A stretch of 64,000 bases of DNA from Saksenaea vasiformis B4078. Taxonomy: Eukaryota > Mucoromycota > Mucoromycetes > Mucorales > Saksenaeaceae. The notes beneath the pieces are model-generated. The model saw only the letters and a list, made by a program, of their open reading frames with translations, was not told the origin of the DNA and did not search any database. The DNA lies in assembly GCA_000697055.1 (NCBI GenBank), contig JNDT01002275.1, positions 62,001-126,000 of the forward strand, written 5' to 3'. Shown piece by piece: positions 63,231-64,000 of this stretch. The position numbers and the translations under genes are program-made. Each line of letters opens with the position of its first letter. Positions within the stretch are counted from its first letter, which is position 1.

Positions 63231-64000
63231 ATGTCTTGAGAGAAATCGTGTGCTGGTCATGTGGGATATTCAAAATAAGAATTTTAGCCTATCGGCATCA
63301 CTATCCTGTTTGTTTGGCTTTTGTTCGTGTTTGCACTGATATATGTCAAGAGATGATTCTTCTGGCTGCATAGATTTCGAAACGAAAGGGAAAAGAGGTT
63401 TGGCTAGATGGCAGGTGAGAAACAGACATTAATATGGTCGTGCCTGGACCATCAGCGATCAACGCATCAACAACACAGTAATATGTCTGAGATTTTCATA
63501 TTGAGATATTTAATGTTTTTTTTTCATGATATTTGAGTAACCGCCGTAGCTAGTCAATATCAAGCATGTATAGCAAAAGAAATCAATTCCTAATAGATGT
63601 GGCTAAGTGTCGCAACCGCACTCACTCTTCCGAATTCCGGTTGCTCATTTTTGTTGTGAATTATGTGTAAGGTACTTTCATACGTCGCTTATGCCTATCA
63701 TAATGGCACAGTGCATGAACCGCTCTAACGTCAACACAGAGCCTGGCTTTTGTCGCCCGGTCTCTTATATCTTCTCTTTCCTTTATATTCTTCAAACTTC
63801 CTGTACTGCAAGAACACCGTATATGTGATGCCTTCACAGGTATCATCTCTGTGCGAATAACAGATTGAAAGCTCGTCTGTTGATAATGATATGTTGCATT
63901 CACAGACCGTATCGTAAATATGTTTATCGCTTTTTGGATATTTTTGTGGGGGAAAAGGATTTCCAGCGATCGTACTCGCGATCTTCTTAATAAACGTTTC
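63231..64000. other. Right edge of the window, no gene seen
   Basis: AT-rich sequence with only short frames on both strands; nothing recognised. Confidence 0.4.

Overview
The window reads as nuclear DNA of an early-diverging filamentous fungus, most likely Mucoromycota (Mucorales-like). The grounds are dense protein genes broken by short GT-AG introns of about 50-100 nt, T-rich acceptors, CTAAC-type branch sites, and a fungal gene set (HMG-CoA reductase, Ypt1/Rab1, AP-1 bZIP, Skp1, Swc2, Mnd1, Derlin, an Afi1-type DENN protein, a LysM secreted protein). The species call is inference only.

Layout. 0-3 kb: transposon debris (a broken pogo/CENP-B-type transposase, one member of a ~180 bp inverted-repeat MITE-like family, a decayed tandem repeat). 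3-13.6 kb: housekeeping and metabolic genes: acetyl-CoA hydrolase/CoA-transferase (-), a CaM-kinase-like kinase (-), HMG-CoA reductase (+) and a small secreted Cys-containing protein (-). 13.6-17 kb: no gene seen. 17-26.3 kb: a direct tandem duplication of two five-exon genes with an unrecognised ~200-residue N-terminal region followed by Sel1-like repeats. One copy has grown to 1626 residues with a 33-residue repeat; the other has 754 residues. Both copies carry the same MITE-like element ~320 bp upstream of the ATG. 27.5-35 kb: AP-1 bZIP (-), a globin with a C-terminal CaaX-like end (-), a SAM methyltransferase (-), Derlin (-) and an NTF2/SnoaL-like protein (+).

36-40.3 kb: the standout region, a 4343-bp element bounded by perfect 27-bp terminal inverted repeats. 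It encodes a family B DNA polymerase with intact exonuclease and polymerase motifs and the look of the protein-primed class, plus two small proteins, one at each end in opposite orientation, that share a CxxC...FY...CKxC zinc-ribbon. No integrase, transposase or capsid gene was seen. Two in-frame TAG codons and one intron-or-frameshift interrupt its genes.

40.7-63.2 kb: GH5 exo-beta-1,3-glucanase (-), FAD monooxygenase (-), a divergent ELO elongase (-), Ypt1/Rab1 (-), LysM plus barrel secreted protein (+), Mnd1 (-), ZNF511-like (+), TMEM70-like (-), a small putative mitochondrial protein (-), Swc2/YL1 (-), Afi1-like DENN protein (-) and Skp1 (+). Several neighbours can be grouped by function (HMGR and Derlin at the ER; Ypt1 and Afi1 in traffic; GH5 and LysM at the cell wall), but nothing indicates an operon-like cluster. 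All gene models were built by eye from reading frames and splice signals. Where exon lengths were summed (HMGR, both Sel1 genes, globin, polymerase) they close in frame.
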